Shown here one piece after another: positions 1 through 9,969 of a stretch of 64,000 nucleotides of DNA (its first letter is position 1; every line of letters begins with the position of its first letter). Made by a program: the position numbers and the translations under genes. This DNA is from Caballeronia sp. dw_19. Its GTDB lineage: Bacteria; Pseudomonadota; Gammaproteobacteria; Burkholderiales; Burkholderiaceae. The notes under the pieces were generated by a model, which saw nothing but the letters and a program-made list of their open reading frames with translations, made no database searches and was not told where the DNA came from. The stretch covers positions 367,174-431,173 of the forward strand of contig NZ_JAAVUQ010000003.1 in the NCBI RefSeq assembly GCF_018449515.1, written 5' to 3'.

Positions 1-3000
1 CAGCGTGACTGGCAATATCGCTGACAATGGCTCGCTCGTCTTTGATCGCAGCGATGCAGTTAGTTATGCTGCGCTTATCTCCGGAACCGGCTCGCTCACC
101 CAGTCGGGTACGGGTAACCTGACGCTTTCTTCAGCTAATACGTATTCCGGCGCAACCGGTATCGAGGCGGGGACGCTCACCGCAGGCATCGCTAATATTT
201 TTGCCAATAGCAGTGCGGTAACCGTGAACAGTGGCGCTATCTTCGCGCTGAATAATTTCGCCCAGACAGCCAACAACCTTAGCGGCGCTGGCTCTATCAC
301 TTTGGGTTCTGCAACGCTGACGGCCAACAACAGCAGCGACACGACTTTCAGCGGTCTGATTAGTGGAACAGGGGGGCTGACTGAGACAGGCAGCAATGCA
401 TTGACTTTGAGTGGTGCAGGCAGCTCGGTTGGAGCGGTTTCCGTCAATGCGGGAACTTTGAACTTTGCTCAAAGTGGCCTGTTCAATGCCACCACACTAA
501 CTGTTGCCAGTGGTGCATTTTCCCAGATCAACGGCGGCGCGCAAGTCACTACGTCGAACATTGTATCGATAGCCGGAAACCTTACATTGGATGGAGTCCT
601 GAACGCTGGTGCCGGTATACATATGAGTGCCGGAAGTACTTTTCAGGTCGGTAGCACAGGCGTATCGAACAGGCCGGGCGAGGTCAATAACGTCGTTGTC
701 GACGGGGGAGGCGCTGCTGCCAGCACCATCATTAATAATGGAATAATAAATACACAGGGAAGCGGGGCCGCCATCAAGGTGACCGGTGCTTCAGTCATTG
801 CCAATATCACCAACACCGGTTCCATAGGTGCGAGCACGGGATTGAACGCCGCTGTGACCGGGATATGGTCACAGTCGGGTATTGCCAATATCGTCAATCG
901 CGGAGCCATCTATGGTGGCAGCACAAGTACCGCCCTTTACTTTGGTACCTCAGGCAACTCGCTGACGTTAGGTGCAGGTTCAAATCTGCATGGAGGGACC
1001 GGCACAACATCTTCTCTCGCTGCAGGGGTGAGCACTGACGCAGTCGCTATCAGCGCGGGTACCGGTAACACCATTACCCTGATAGAAACAGGCAGCGAAA
1101 ATGGTGATTTTCTGGGGAGCGGTAATTTAACTACGCAGGGCTTTTCCAGCTTGACTGCCGCAACAGGCAGCATCTGGACTCTCGGCGGCCATATCAACCT
1201 GATCGGCACCACAGCCAATACGCTCGACGTCAGCGGCGCATTAACCGTAACCGGCCAGATCAGCAATAGCGGCACGGGTGGTGGCACGACTATCGAGAGT
1301 GGCGGGGTGCTGAATCTCGGTAACGGTGGCGCTGGCGGTAGCGTTACCGGCAATTTCATTGACAACGGCGCTCTGAACTTTAACCGCTCCGATGTCGTGA
1401 CCTTTGCCAATGTGATCAGCGGTACGGGTACTGCTACGCAAGCCGGTACGGGCACAACGATCCTGACCGGTGATAACACTTATACGGGCGGCACCACCAT
1501 CACTGCCGGTACCTTGCAGCTTGGCAACGGCGGCACCACTGGCAGCGTGGTTGGCAATATCACTGATAACGCCGCGTTGAATTTTAACCACTCAGATGCG
1601 GTGACCTATGGCGGAGTAGTCAGCGGCACGGGTTCGATGACCCAGCAAGGCAGCGGCGCCCTGATCTTGACGGGCGACAGCGTCTACACGGGTGGTACCA
1701 CCGTCAGCGCTGGCACCTTGCAACTTGGCAATGGTGGAACCACCGGCAGCGTCACTGGCAATATCACCGATAACGCCGCGTTGAATTTTGACCATTCAGA
1801 TTCGGTGACCTATGGCGGAGTGATCAGCGGCACGGGTTCGTTGACCCAGCAAGGCAGCGGCGCCCTGATCTTGACGGGCGACAGCGTCTACACAGGTGGT
1901 ACCACCGTCAGCGCTGGCACCTTGCAACTAGGCAACGGCGGCACCACTGGCAGCGTCACTGGCAACATCACCGATAACGCCGCGTTGATTTTTAATCGCT
2001 CGAATGCGGTGAGCTACGGTGGAGTGGTCAGCGGCACGGGCTCGCTGACACAAGCAGGCAGCGGCACGACCGTCCTCACCGGCATCAACACGTACGCGGG
2101 TGGCACCAACCTCAATGCCGGCATTCTGAGTATCGGCGCCGACGCCAATCTCGGCGTTGCGGCGGGCGGGCTGAGCTTCAATGGCGGGGCGTTGCAGTTC
2201 ACCAGTGCACTTACCACGGCTCGAGCGGTCACGCTCACCGCCGCCGGCACTATCGATACACAGGCCAATGCCGATACGCTTTCCGGTGTGGTCGCGGGCA
2301 CCGGCGCACTCACCAAGCAAGGCACGGGCACGCTGACTCTCACCGGCGCCAACACCTACACCGGTGGCACGAATGTCAACGCCGGCACCGTGCAACTTAC
2401 CGGAACGGGCACTATCGGCAGTGGTCCAGCCAATATCGCCAGCACGGGCACGCTCGCGCTGAACCCCGCCAGCGGCAACTACGCTTTCAATAACGCCCTC
2501 ACCGGCAGTGGCTTACTGACTGCCACCCTCGGCAGCGCCACCAACACCTTCAACTTCGGCGCCGCTGCGGGCAGTGCTTTCACCGGCAAGGTCACGCTTA
2601 ACCAGAGCACCTTCAGCCTTGCCGGCACCAACACCAGTGCACTCACGAACGCGACTCTGCAGCTGAACGCCGGCAACACGACCACCGTGGGCGCGGGCGC
2701 GCAAACCATCGGCAACCTGACGCTGAACGGCAATGCCCTGGTCTTCGCTAACCTGCCCTCCGGCACGCTCAGCACCGGGGCACTCACGCTCAATAGCGGC
2801 ACCGTGCGCATCGACCCCGTTGGCGCCGTCAACCCAACCGGATCCCTGCTCACTCAGGATGACGGCGCCAACACCCAACTGATCAGCGCCAACAGCGTCA
2901 GCGGCAATGTAAGCAACCTCTCGCTCACCGATCTGGCGGGGAACTCGCTCACCAGCACAACCGCGAACATTGCTCAAAATGGCAACACCGTTGCCATCGG

Positions 3001-6000
3001 TACCTACAGCTTCACGCTGAACACCGGGGCCAACACTGGCCTGTACGCGGGCTACGGCCTTAGCCAACTCGATCTGCAAACCGGCCAGACCCTCACGCTC
3101 GCCGGTGACACGGCCGCAGCCGGGGCGGCTGACATGAAGGCCCGCATCACTGGCAGCGGCGCGCTCACCATCGACGCCACCAACAGCATCACCTTGACCA
3201 ACGCCGCCAATGACTACACCGGCAACACAACCGTCAGCGGCGGCACGCTGATACTCGGCAGCAACAACGCGTTGGGCAACACCGCGTTACTGGCGCTGAA
3301 TGCGGGAACGACCGCCGATATCAACGGCAAGACCCAGGCGATAGGTGCCCTCGGCGGAGCGGGTGCCCTCAATATCGATGCCGGCAATCTGACGATCAAC
3401 AATGGCGGTACGTTTAGTGGCGTTATCAGCGGTTCCAGTGGCGCACTGAATGCCAGCGGCGGCACGCTGATTCTCACCGGCGACAACACCTACACTGGCG
3501 GTACGACGATCAACGCGGGGACGTTGCAGATCGGCAATGGCGGCACTACCGGCAGCTATGCGGGCAATATCACGGATAACGCTGCGGTAGCGTTTAACCG
3601 CAGCGACACCGCGACCTATGGTGGAATAGTCAGCGGCACGGGTTCACTGACCCAGCAAGGCAGCGGCACCCTGGTCTTGACGGGTGACAACACCTACACC
3701 GGCGGCACGGCCATCAACGCGGGTACGTTGCAAATCGGCAATGGCGGAACGACTGGCTCGGTGAGCGGCGATATCACGGATAACGCGGCGCTGGCGTTTG
3801 ATCGCAGCGACACCGCGACCTATGGCGGCGTGGTCAGCGGCACGGGTTCGCTGACCCAGCAAGGCAGTGGCGCCTTGATCCTGACGGGTGACAACACCTA
3901 CACCGGCGGCACGGCCATCAACGCGGGCACGTTGCAGATCGGCAATGGCGGAACCGTCGGCTCAGTGGCCGGTGACATCTCCGACAACGCCGCGTTGGTG
4001 TTCAATCGCAGCGACGCCACGACCTACGGCGGAGTAGTCAGCGGCACGGGTTCACTGACCCAGCAAGGTAGCGGCACAACCGTCCTGACCGGTACCAACA
4101 CCTACAGCGGCGGGACCAACGTCAACGCCGGTACGCTGGAACTTAGCGGCGCGGGCAGCATCGGCAGCGGCAATGCCAATCTCGCCAACGCCGGTACCTT
4201 ACTGATCAACAACCCGGCCAGCGGCAACTACACCTTCAATAACGCATTAACCGGCAGCGGCACCATGCAGGTCTTGCTTGGCAACGGCACCGACACGTTC
4301 ACCCTAAGCAATACGGTTGGCAGCGCTTTTGCCGGCACCATCGCCGTTTCCGGCGGCACATTCACCCTGGACAACAATGCCCAGAGCGCGATGCCCAGCA
4401 CCACACTGCGCCTGGACACCGGCGGACTGGCGCAGATCAACGCCAATCGTACGATTGGCAACCTCACCTTCAACGGCGGCACGTTCCAGATCACCGCCAC
4501 CGGTTTTATCCCCGACGGCAAACTCACTGTTGGCGACCTGAACGTTGCGTCCGGTGGCACCGTCGCCCTTGGCATCCCGAGTGACTTCCCGGTCCACGCG
4601 CTTCCCCCGCAACCCTCGCTGTTCGATCAGGACGACAACATCCAGCTGCAACTCATTGCCGCTACCGGCACCGTGACCGGAGCCGGCTCCCAGCTCGCAC
4701 TCACTAAATTTGACGGCTCCCCGGTTGCCGCCCCGCAGAACGTCACGCTGAGCGAAAATGGCGCGACCGTCGCGATAGCCAGCTACAACTACGCCACCAA
4801 TGTCCTGGCCGGCGCCAACGCCGGTGTATGGCTCGGTTATGACCTTCTGCAACTCGACCTGCAAGCCGGCCAGACGCTGGATCTGACCAACGCCAACGCT
4901 GTCGACAACACCCTGATCGCCAAGATCACCGGCAGCGGCAACCTTTTCATCGACGCAGTCAACACCGCCATTCTCGCCAACGCCACCAACGACTACACCG
5001 GTACGACCACCCTCAATAGCGGCACGCTCCTGCTCGGCAGCGACAACGCGCTGGGTCACACCGCTTTACTCGACGTGAGTACGGGCGCCACTGCTGATAT
5101 CAACGGCAAGACCCAGGCGATAGGCGCGCTCGGCGGGGCGGGTGCCCTCAATATCGATGCCGGCAATCTGACGATCGACAACGGCGGTACGTTTAGTGGC
5201 GTTATCAGCGGCACCAGTGGCGCGCTGAACGCCAACGGCGGCACGCTGATCCTGACTGGCGACAACACCTACACCGGCGGCACGACGGTCAACGCGGGGA
5301 CGTTGCAGATCGGCAATGGCGGCACCGCTGGCAGCTATGCCGGCAACATCACGGATAACGCTGCAGTAGCGTTTAACCGCAGCGACACCGCGACTTATGG
5401 CGGAATAGTCAGCGGCACGGGTTCACTGACCCAGCAAGGCAGCGGCACCCTGGTCTTGACGGGTGACAACACCTACAGCGGCGGCACGGCCATCAACGCG
5501 GGGACGTTGCAACTCGGCAATGGCGGAACGACTGGCTCGGTGAGCGGCGATATCACGGACAACGCGGCGCTGGCGTTTGATCGCAGCGACACCGCGACCT
5601 ATGGCGGCGTGGTCAGCGGCACGGGTTCGTTGACCCAACAAGGCAGTGGCGCCTTGATCCTGACGGGCAACAACACCTACACGGGCGGCACGACAATCAG
5701 CGCCGGCACCCTGCAACTCGGCAATGGCGGAACGGCGGGTGGCATCGTCGGCGATGTCAGTAACAACGGAATGCTGGCATTCGACCGCTCCGACAACCTG
5801 ACCTTCGATGGAACCATTAGCGGCACCGGATCGGTAACGCAAGCCGGCAGCGGCATGGTGCTGTTCAATGGCGTGCAAATTTACAGCGGTACGACCAACA
5901 TCAACGCGGGCACCTTGGCGATCGGGGATGCATCCCATACCGGCGCCGAATTAGCCGGCGGCGGGTCGATCACAGTCGGTGCTGCGGCCGCACTGGGTGG

Positions 6001-7510
6001 TTATGGCAAGGTCGCCGGGTCCGTGATCAACAACGGCGTGATTGCCGTAGGTAACGCGCTTCCGGCTTTCGCCAGTGGTCCGGACGCCAGCTTCACTATC
6101 GCGGGAAATCTCGACAATAGCGGCACCGTGACGATGTCCAACGGTATCGCCGGTGACCGGATGTTCACGGGGGGCATCTATACCTCGAACGGCGGCAAAG
6201 TCCTGATCGATACTGTCCTGAACCAGGGCGGAGCCGCGTCGAATTCCGATTTGCTGGTGGTGGGCGGCACCGCGGTTGGAGCGAAGGGCGCCACGCAGTT
6301 AGTGGTGACGAACGTCGGTGGCGCCGGGGCGACGACGGTAGATAACGGCATCATGGTGGTACAGGTTCAGGACCCCACGCATTCTGCAACGGGCGCCTTC
6401 TCGTTAAGCGGCCGGGCGGTGGCGGGTCCGTATGAATATCAACTGTTCCAGGGGGGCGTACAGAGTTCGGACGGCAACTGGTACTTGCGCACCGAGCTTG
6501 AACCTACGCCTCCAACGCCCCCCACGCCGCCCACACCCCCTGAGCCTCCCGCACCACCGCAGCCAATGTTTCGGCCAGAAGTGGCGGCTTACCTGGCTAA
6601 CCAGCATGTGGCTGGAGAGATGTTCGTTCACAGCCTGGACGACCGCACCGGTGGGCTCTCTCAGACTTCCGGGAGCGGATCGAGCGGGCCAGGTTCGGTC
6701 TGGCTTCGGATGGAAGGACGTAACGAAGGCAGCAACAGCAGCGATGGCACCTTCCACGTGAACACCGATTCGTTCTTTATGCAAGGCGGCGGCGAGGTGG
6801 CGCAGAAAAAGCTGATCTCCAATGCCGATCTTCTGCATCTCGGGCTGATGGCTACTTACGAGACAGCCCGAAGCAACGTGGAGGCTGCCGGCAACTCGGC
6901 GCAAGCAAGCGGCAACGTGGCCGGCTATAGCGTCGGAGCCTATGGCACCTGGTACCAGAATGAAGCGAGCCGGCTTGGCGCTTACGCGGACACCTGGCTC
7001 CAGTATGGCTGGTTCAATAACAGCGTCGATGGCGACGAGTTGCCCACGGTGAACTACAACGCGCACGGCTGGGCGGTATCGGGCGAGTTGGGCTATGCGT
7101 TCCCGCTGATCAACGACTGGGTGTTCGAGCCGCAAGGCCAGTTGCTTTACGTGGACTATCACCAGAATTCGCTGACCGAGCCGAACGGCACGCAGGTGGA
7201 TAACGCCAGTTCCAGCGGGGCCATCACACGGCTGGGGCTGCGTCTGCAACGCACCTTCGAGCGCAGCGCGGGCAAGAAAGTGCAGTTCTATGCAACGGCC
7301 AACTGGTGGCACACGAGCACGGACAGCACCATCTCGTTCGATCAAGTGTCGGTGGGCAGTTTGTACCCCGCCAATCGTTATGAGGCGAAGCTCGGACTGA
7401 ATGGCGATCTCGGAAAGAACTGGAGCGCCTGGAGCAATGTAAGCGGTGCATGGGGCGCGCAGAGTTACCACGCCTATGTCGTGCGTCTCGGCCTCAAGTA
7501 CGCGTGGTGA
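1..7510 (+). CDS. Giant autotransporter (type V secretion), 5' end outside the window
   Basis: The reading frame is already open at base 2 and its first codons continue a repeat seen further on, so the true start and signal peptide lie upstream. About 2,500 residues are visible. The passenger (to about residue 2160) is built of Gly/Asn/Thr-rich beta-helix repeats of the autotransporter-associated (PATR) type, with motifs such as TYTGGTT, AGTLQLGNGG and GTGSLTQ. A Pro/Thr/Glu linker (bases 6499-6566) leads to a C-terminal barrel of about 310 residues ending in an aromatic residue (KYAW), as expected for Bam-dependent insertion. Family role: an outer-membrane barrel exports the passenger to the cell surface, often for adhesion, autoaggregation or biofilm; this gene's target is unknown. 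No protease motif was noticed. Near-identical repeats suggest frequent recombination. Confidence 0.93.
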   Translation, partial: SVTGNIADNGSLVFDRSDAVSYAALISGTGSLTQSGTGNLTLSSANTYSGATGIEAGTLTAGIANIFANSSAVTVNSGAIFALNNFAQTANNLSGAGSITLGSATLTANNSSDTTFSGLISGTGGLTETGSNALTLSGAGSSVGAVSVNAGTLNFAQSGLFNATTLTVASGAFSQINGGAQVTTSNIVSIAGNLTLDGVLNAGAGIHMSAGSTFQVGSTGVSNRPGEVNNVVVDGGGAAASTIINNGIINTQGSGAAIKVTGASVIANITNTGSIGASTGLNAAVTGIWSQSGIANIVNRGAIYGGSTSTALYFGTSGNSLTLGAGSNLHGGTGTTSSLAAGVSTDAVAISAGTGNTITLIETGSENGDFLGSGNLTTQGFSSLTAATGSIWTLGGHINLIGTTANTLDVSGALTVTGQISNSGTGGGTTIESGGVLNLGNGGAGGSVTGNFIDNGALNFNRSDVVTFANVISGTGTATQAGTGTTILTGDNTYTGGTTITAGTLQLGNGGTTGSVVGNITDNAALNFNHSDAVTYGGVVSGTGSMTQQGSGALILTGDSVYTGGTTVSAGTLQLGNGGTTGSVTGNITDNAALNFDHSDSVTYGGVISGTGSLTQQGSGALILTGDSVYTGGTTVSAGTLQLGNGGTTGSVTGNITDNAALIFNRSNAVSYGGVVSGTGSLTQAGSGTTVLTGINTYAGGTNLNAGILSIGADANLGVAAGGLSFNGGALQFTSALTTARAVTLTAAGTIDTQANADTLSGVVAGTGALTKQGTGTLTLTGANTYTGGTNVNAGTVQLTGTGTIGSGPANIASTGTLALNPASGNYAFNNALTGSGLLTATLGSATNTFNFGAAAGSAFTGKVTLNQSTFSLAGTNTSALTNATLQLNAGNTTTVGAGAQTIGNLTLNGNALVFANLPSGTLSTGALTLNSGTVRIDPVGAVNPTGSLLTQDDGANTQLISANSVSGNVSNLSLTDLAGNSLTSTTANIAQNGNTVAIGTYSFTLNTGANTGLYAGYGLSQLDLQTGQTLTLAGDTAAAGAADMKARITGSGALTIDATNSITLTNAANDYTGNTTVSGGTLILGSNNALGNTALLALNAGTTADINGKTQAIGALGGAGALNIDAGNLTINNGGTFSGVISGSSGALNASGGTLILTGDNTYTGGTTINAGTLQIGNGGTTGSYAGNITDNAAVAFNRSDTATYGGIVSGTGSLTQQGSGTLVLTGDNTYTGGTAINAGTLQIGNGGTTGSVSGDITDNAALAFDRSDTATYGGVVSGTGSLTQQGSGALILTGDNTYTGGTAINAGTLQIGNGGTVGSVAGDISDNAALVFNRSDATTYGGVVSGTGSLTQQGSGTTVLTGTNTYSGGTNVNAGTLELSGAGSIGSGNANLANAGTLLINNPASGNYTFNNALTGSGTMQVLLGNGTDTFTLSNTVGSAFAGTIAVSGGTFTLDNNAQSAMPSTTLRLDTGGLAQINANRTIGNLTFNGGTFQITATGFIPDGKLTVGDLNVASGGTVALGIPSDFPVHALPPQPSLFDQDDNIQLQLIAATGTVTGAGSQLALTKFDGSPVAAPQNVTLSENGATVAIASYNYATNVLAGANAGVWLGYDLLQLDLQAGQTLDLTNANAVDNTLIAKITGSGNLFIDAVNTAILANATNDYTGTTTLNSGTLLLGSDNALGHTALLDVSTGATADINGKTQAIGALGGAGALNIDAGNLTIDNGGTFSGVISGTSGALNANGGTLILTGDNTYTGGTTVNAGTLQIGNGGTAGSYAGNITDNAAVAFNRSDTATYGGIVSGTGSLTQQGSGTLVLTGDNTYSGGTAINAGTLQLGNGGTTGSVSGDITDNAALAFDRSDTATYGGVVSGTGSLTQQGSGALILTGNNTYTGGTTISAGTLQLGNGGTAGGIVGDVSNNGMLAFDRSDNLTFDGTISGTGSVTQAGSGMVLFNGVQIYSGTTNINAGTLAIGDASHTGAELAGGGSITVGAAAALGGYGKVAGSVINNGVIAVGNALPAFASGPDASFTIAGNLDNSGTVTMSNGIAGDRMFTGGIYTSNGGKVLIDTVLNQGGAASNSDLLVVGGTAVGAKGATQLVVTNVGGAGATTVDNGIMVVQVQDPTHSATGAFSLSGRAVAGPYEYQLFQGGVQSSDGNWYLRTELEPTPPTPPTPPTPPEPPAPPQPMFRPEVAAYLANQHVAGEMFVHSLDDRTGGLSQTSGSGSSGPGSVWLRMEGRNEGSNSSDGTFHVNTDSFFMQGGGEVAQKKLISNADLLHLGLMATYETARSNVEAAGNSAQASGNVAGYSVGAYGTWYQNEASRLGAYADTWLQYGWFNNSVDGDELPTVNYNAHGWAVSGELGYAFPLINDWVFEPQGQLLYVDYHQNSLTEPNGTQVDNASSSGAITRLGLRLQRTFERSAGKKVQFYATANWWHTSTDSTISFDQVSVGSLYPANRYEAKLGLNGDLGKNWSAWSNVSGAWGAQSYHAYVVRLGLKYAW
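1511..2122 (+). repeat. Three tandem 204-bp (68-aa) passenger repeats
   Basis: Nearly identical coding units start at 1511, 1715 and 1919, exactly 204 bp apart. Each encodes a strand starting TLQLGNGGTTGS and continuing through NITDNAAL, a YGGV-SGTG stretch and ILTGD-YTGGTT. The first two units are almost the same at DNA level, which implies recent duplication or gene conversion. Confidence 0.85.
3205..3935 (+). repeat. Intragenic segmental duplication, copy A
   Basis: This stretch is repeated 1,779 bp downstream (4984-5714) in the same frame. It includes the landmark DINGKTQAIGALGGAG followed by three PATR units. The ends are approximate because identity fades gradually. Confidence 0.75.
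4984..5714 (+). repeat. Intragenic segmental duplication, copy B
   Basis: Second copy of 3205-3935, offset by 1,779 bp (593 codons). The protein copies differ at scattered positions, for example LGSNNALGN in copy A and LGSDNALGH in copy B, while the PATR units remain close to identical. Confidence 0.75.
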
Positions 7511-7823
7511 TGCGTCAAACCATGCGATCCGCCCCGTACGGCGAGGCAAGCATCCTCGTCCCAATCTCATCGGCCCGATATCGTGGAAAATCTCCGCACC
7601 ACGCCACGCGGATCGGCACGGAACCGCTCCCTCATAAAGCCGGTGAATTGCCACACGGGCCAAACGGGCCACACGGGGCTGGTTTTTCGAGATGAATTAT
7701 TCCGATAGGATGCCTTCGCAACCCGCTGCTTCATTGATTGAAACAGGGGAGCGTATCGAGGTCTCGGACCCTTCTCGGACCATCAGGCCGACATAAATTC
7801 TCACCCTATCTGGAGCAAGCTTG
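7511..7823. other. Intergenic, autotransporter to glycosyltransferase
   Basis: A duplicated GCCACACGGG (about 7650 and 7668) is followed by GGCTGGTTTTT, which may act as a weak terminator for the autotransporter. A duplicated CTCGGACC lies near 7763-7778. A GGAG ribosome site (7812) serves the next gene. No other gene was seen. Confidence 0.5.
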
Positions 7824-8639
7824 ATGACTGATGTAAAAATCAAAGCCAATGTATTTGTGGCCACGCCCAGTTACGGTGGCGTCGTGACCACCAGCTATGT
7901 CCATGGGCTTCTCGATCTGTACGACACCGCTGACGAACACGGATTTGGTCTTTGGGTAAATTTCAATAGCTTCGACAGCCTGATCACGCGTGCTCGCAAC
8001 ACGATGGTCGCGGAATATCTTGCGGACGATCGGTTCACGCACCTGATGTGGATCGACGGCGATATCGGTTTCAAGGGTTCGGATGTCGTTCGGCTGCTTC
8101 AGGCAGATCGTCCTTTGGTGGCGGGCGTCTATCCGCTGAAAACCGATGGCTGGCCATCGGAGGGTTTGCCCGAGGCTTTGCCGGCTGGCACGAAGAAAGT
8201 CGATTTCCGCGCGCGCTTTGCCCGTTATCCGGCCACCTCGGTTTCGGCCGAACTGGAACCGGACGAAAACGGTTTTCTCGATGTCATCGACGCACCGACT
8301 GGATTCATGCTCATCAAACGCGAGGTATTTTTGAAACTCGCAAGCAGCTTTCCAGAGCTTCGTTACCGGGCTGACCTGGTTGATCGGCCGGACCATAAGA
8401 CCGGGAAAATCGCCGGGAACCACTACGCGTTCTTCGACACCATGATCGACCCGCAGTCCGGGAGCTATCTTTCGGAGGACTATGCGTTTTGCCGGCGGTG
8501 TGCGGCGATCGGCATTACGCCTGCCATCGATACGAAATCGAATCTGAGCCATCAAGGCTCCGCCGTGTTCGAGGGCGATCTGGGCCGCAGCCTGGAGCGC
8601 CAGCGCGCTGAGTATCACGCGGGTGGGGCAGGGCAGTAA
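7824..8639 (+). CDS. Glycosyltransferase-like protein
   Basis: 271 aa. The N-terminus (ANVFVATPSYGG) followed by TRARNTMVAEYL and LMWIDGDIGF resembles the nucleotide-sugar half of a GT-A glycosyltransferase, with the acidic IDGD as the likely metal-binding DxD equivalent. No signal peptide or membrane segment is apparent, so it is probably cytoplasmic. ATG 7824 is preferred to TTG 7821 because it sits a better distance from the GGAG at 7812. It lies on the same strand behind the giant autotransporter and is followed by a terminator, so it may be co-transcribed. A role in glycosylating the autotransporter or a surface polymer is inference only; the donor and acceptor cannot be told from sequence. 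Confidence 0.6.
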   Translation: MTDVKIKANVFVATPSYGGVVTTSYVHGLLDLYDTADEHGFGLWVNFNSFDSLITRARNTMVAEYLADDRFTHLMWIDGDIGFKGSDVVRLLQADRPLVAGVYPLKTDGWPSEGLPEALPAGTKKVDFRARFARYPATSVSAELEPDENGFLDVIDAPTGFMLIKREVFLKLASSFPELRYRADLVDRPDHKTGKIAGNHYAFFDTMIDPQSGSYLSEDYAFCRRCAAIGITPAIDTKSNLSHQGSAVFEGDLGRSLERQRAEYHAGGAGQ

Positions 8640-8680
8640 GCCATTAAGTAACGGGCGCGCGAACGCCAGGCATCCAAAAC

Positions 8681-8714
8681 AAAAAGCCGCTGTCCGTGAG
8701 GGCAGCGGCTTTTT
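8681..8714. terminator. Bidirectional intrinsic terminator
   Basis: Stem AAAAAGCCGCTG / CAGCGGCTTTTT with a short loop and a T tract on both strands. It can end the glycosyltransferase transcript (+) and the convergent sugar importer operon (-). Confidence 0.9.
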
Positions 8715-8733
8715 CCAAGCAAAACGTTCAACC

Positions 8734-9852
8734 TCAAGCCAGCCGTTCTTCGCTCTTCGAATCGAACAACACCGCCTTCGATACATCGAACAACAGCGTC
8801 ATGTTCGTCAGCGGTTGCGGGTTCGATGCCGGATGCACGCGGCTCACCACGCGCTTGCCGTTCACCTGCGTGAACACCAGCGTATCCGGACCCGTAGGTT
8901 CGATCACATCGATCTTCACCTCAATAGGCTGCAACCGGGCGTCTTCAACGTTATGCGCGCTGCGCGCATCGGTAATCCGCTCCGGCCGCAAACCAAGAAT
9001 CACGTTCTGACCGATCTTGCCGCGCATTGCCGTGGCATCGAACGGCAGGTTCAGCACGGTGCGCGTCACGCCCGTATCGACCTCAAGTCCGACACCCGAT
9101 CCGGCATCGACCAGCTTGCCATCGATAAAATTCATCGGCGGCGCGCCAATGAAACCCGCCACGAACAAGTTCGCCGGCGAATCATAGATGTCCTGCGGTG
9201 CACCGAACTGCTGCACCACGCCGTCCTTCATCACCGCGATCCGGTCGCCGAGCGTCATGGCTTCGATCTGATCGTGCGTCACATACACAATCGTCGTTCC
9301 AAGACGCTGATGCAGCAGCTTGATCTCCGAGCGCATCTCGATCCGCAGCTTGGCATCGAGATTCGACAGCGGCTCGTCGAACAGGAACATCACCGGATCA
9401 CGCGCCAGCGCACGCCCCATGGCCACCCGCTGACGCTGACCGCCCGACAACTGACCGGGCTTGCGATCGAGCAAATGCTGGATCTGCAATGTGTCCGACA
9501 CGCGCGTGACGATCGCCTTCTGCTCGTCCTTCGGCACCTTGCGAATGTTCAGGCCGAACGAGATGTTCTCGCGCACCGTCATGGACGGATACAGCGCGTA
9601 CGACTGGAACACCATCGCAATGTCGCGATCCTTCGGCGAGAGGTTGTTCACCGTCTTGCCGTCGATCATGATGTCGCCCTTGGTGACCGTTTCCAGCCCG
9701 GCGATCATATTGAGCAACGTGGACTTGCCGCAGCCTGAACCGCCCACGAGGATCAGGAACTGCCCGTCCTCGATGTCGATGTTCACGCCCTTCAGAACGG
9801 GCACGCCGTTCGCATAAGTCTTGTACACGTCACGGATAGAAAGGCTTGCCAT
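8734..9852 (-). CDS. gtsD: Sugar ABC importer ATPase (MalK/UgpC type)
   Basis: 372 aa, the usual length for MalK/UgpC ATPases. Visible in order: Walker A GGSGCGKST (about residue 36), Q-loop FQSYALYPSM, signature LSGGQRQRVAMGRA, Walker B FLFDEPLSNLD, switch His in VTHDQIEAM, then a C-terminal TOBE regulatory domain. It powers the importer formed with the two permeases and binding protein upstream on the same strand. Last gene of the operon, 117 bp after the permease and just before a terminator. The symbol follows the Pseudomonas glucose system and rests on the binding protein and on the neighbouring zwf-pgl-glk genes. Confidence 0.9.
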   Translation of the reverse strand: MASLSIRDVYKTYANGVPVLKGVNIDIEDGQFLILVGGSGCGKSTLLNMIAGLETVTKGDIMIDGKTVNNLSPKDRDIAMVFQSYALYPSMTVRENISFGLNIRKVPKDEQKAIVTRVSDTLQIQHLLDRKPGQLSGGQRQRVAMGRALARDPVMFLFDEPLSNLDAKLRIEMRSEIKLLHQRLGTTIVYVTHDQIEAMTLGDRIAVMKDGVVQQFGAPQDIYDSPANLFVAGFIGAPPMNFIDGKLVDAGSGVGLEVDTGVTRTVLNLPFDATAMRGKIGQNVILGLRPERITDARSAHNVEDARLQPIEVKIDVIEPTGPDTLVFTQVNGKRVVSRVHPASNPQPLTNMTLLFDVSKAVLFDSKSEERLA

Positions 9853-9969
9853 GCTGTGAATCCTTTAATGTCTCTGCGCCGAATTAATGTTCTTCCGCGC
9901 TTCAGTTGATCTTCTGTCGCGAGCGCCGTTCAGCAACTGAAGGCGCTCCGCGGAAATCAGCCCCGGAAA

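Noticed and set aside
6404..7672. 422-codon minus-strand open frame under the autotransporter barrel
   Set aside because: Arg/His/Ala-rich antisense of a clear gene; no domain, typical of GC-rich shadow frames.
8623..9738. 371-codon plus-strand frame opposite gtsD
   Set aside because: Antisense of an intact ABC ATPase; Arg/His-rich with no domain.
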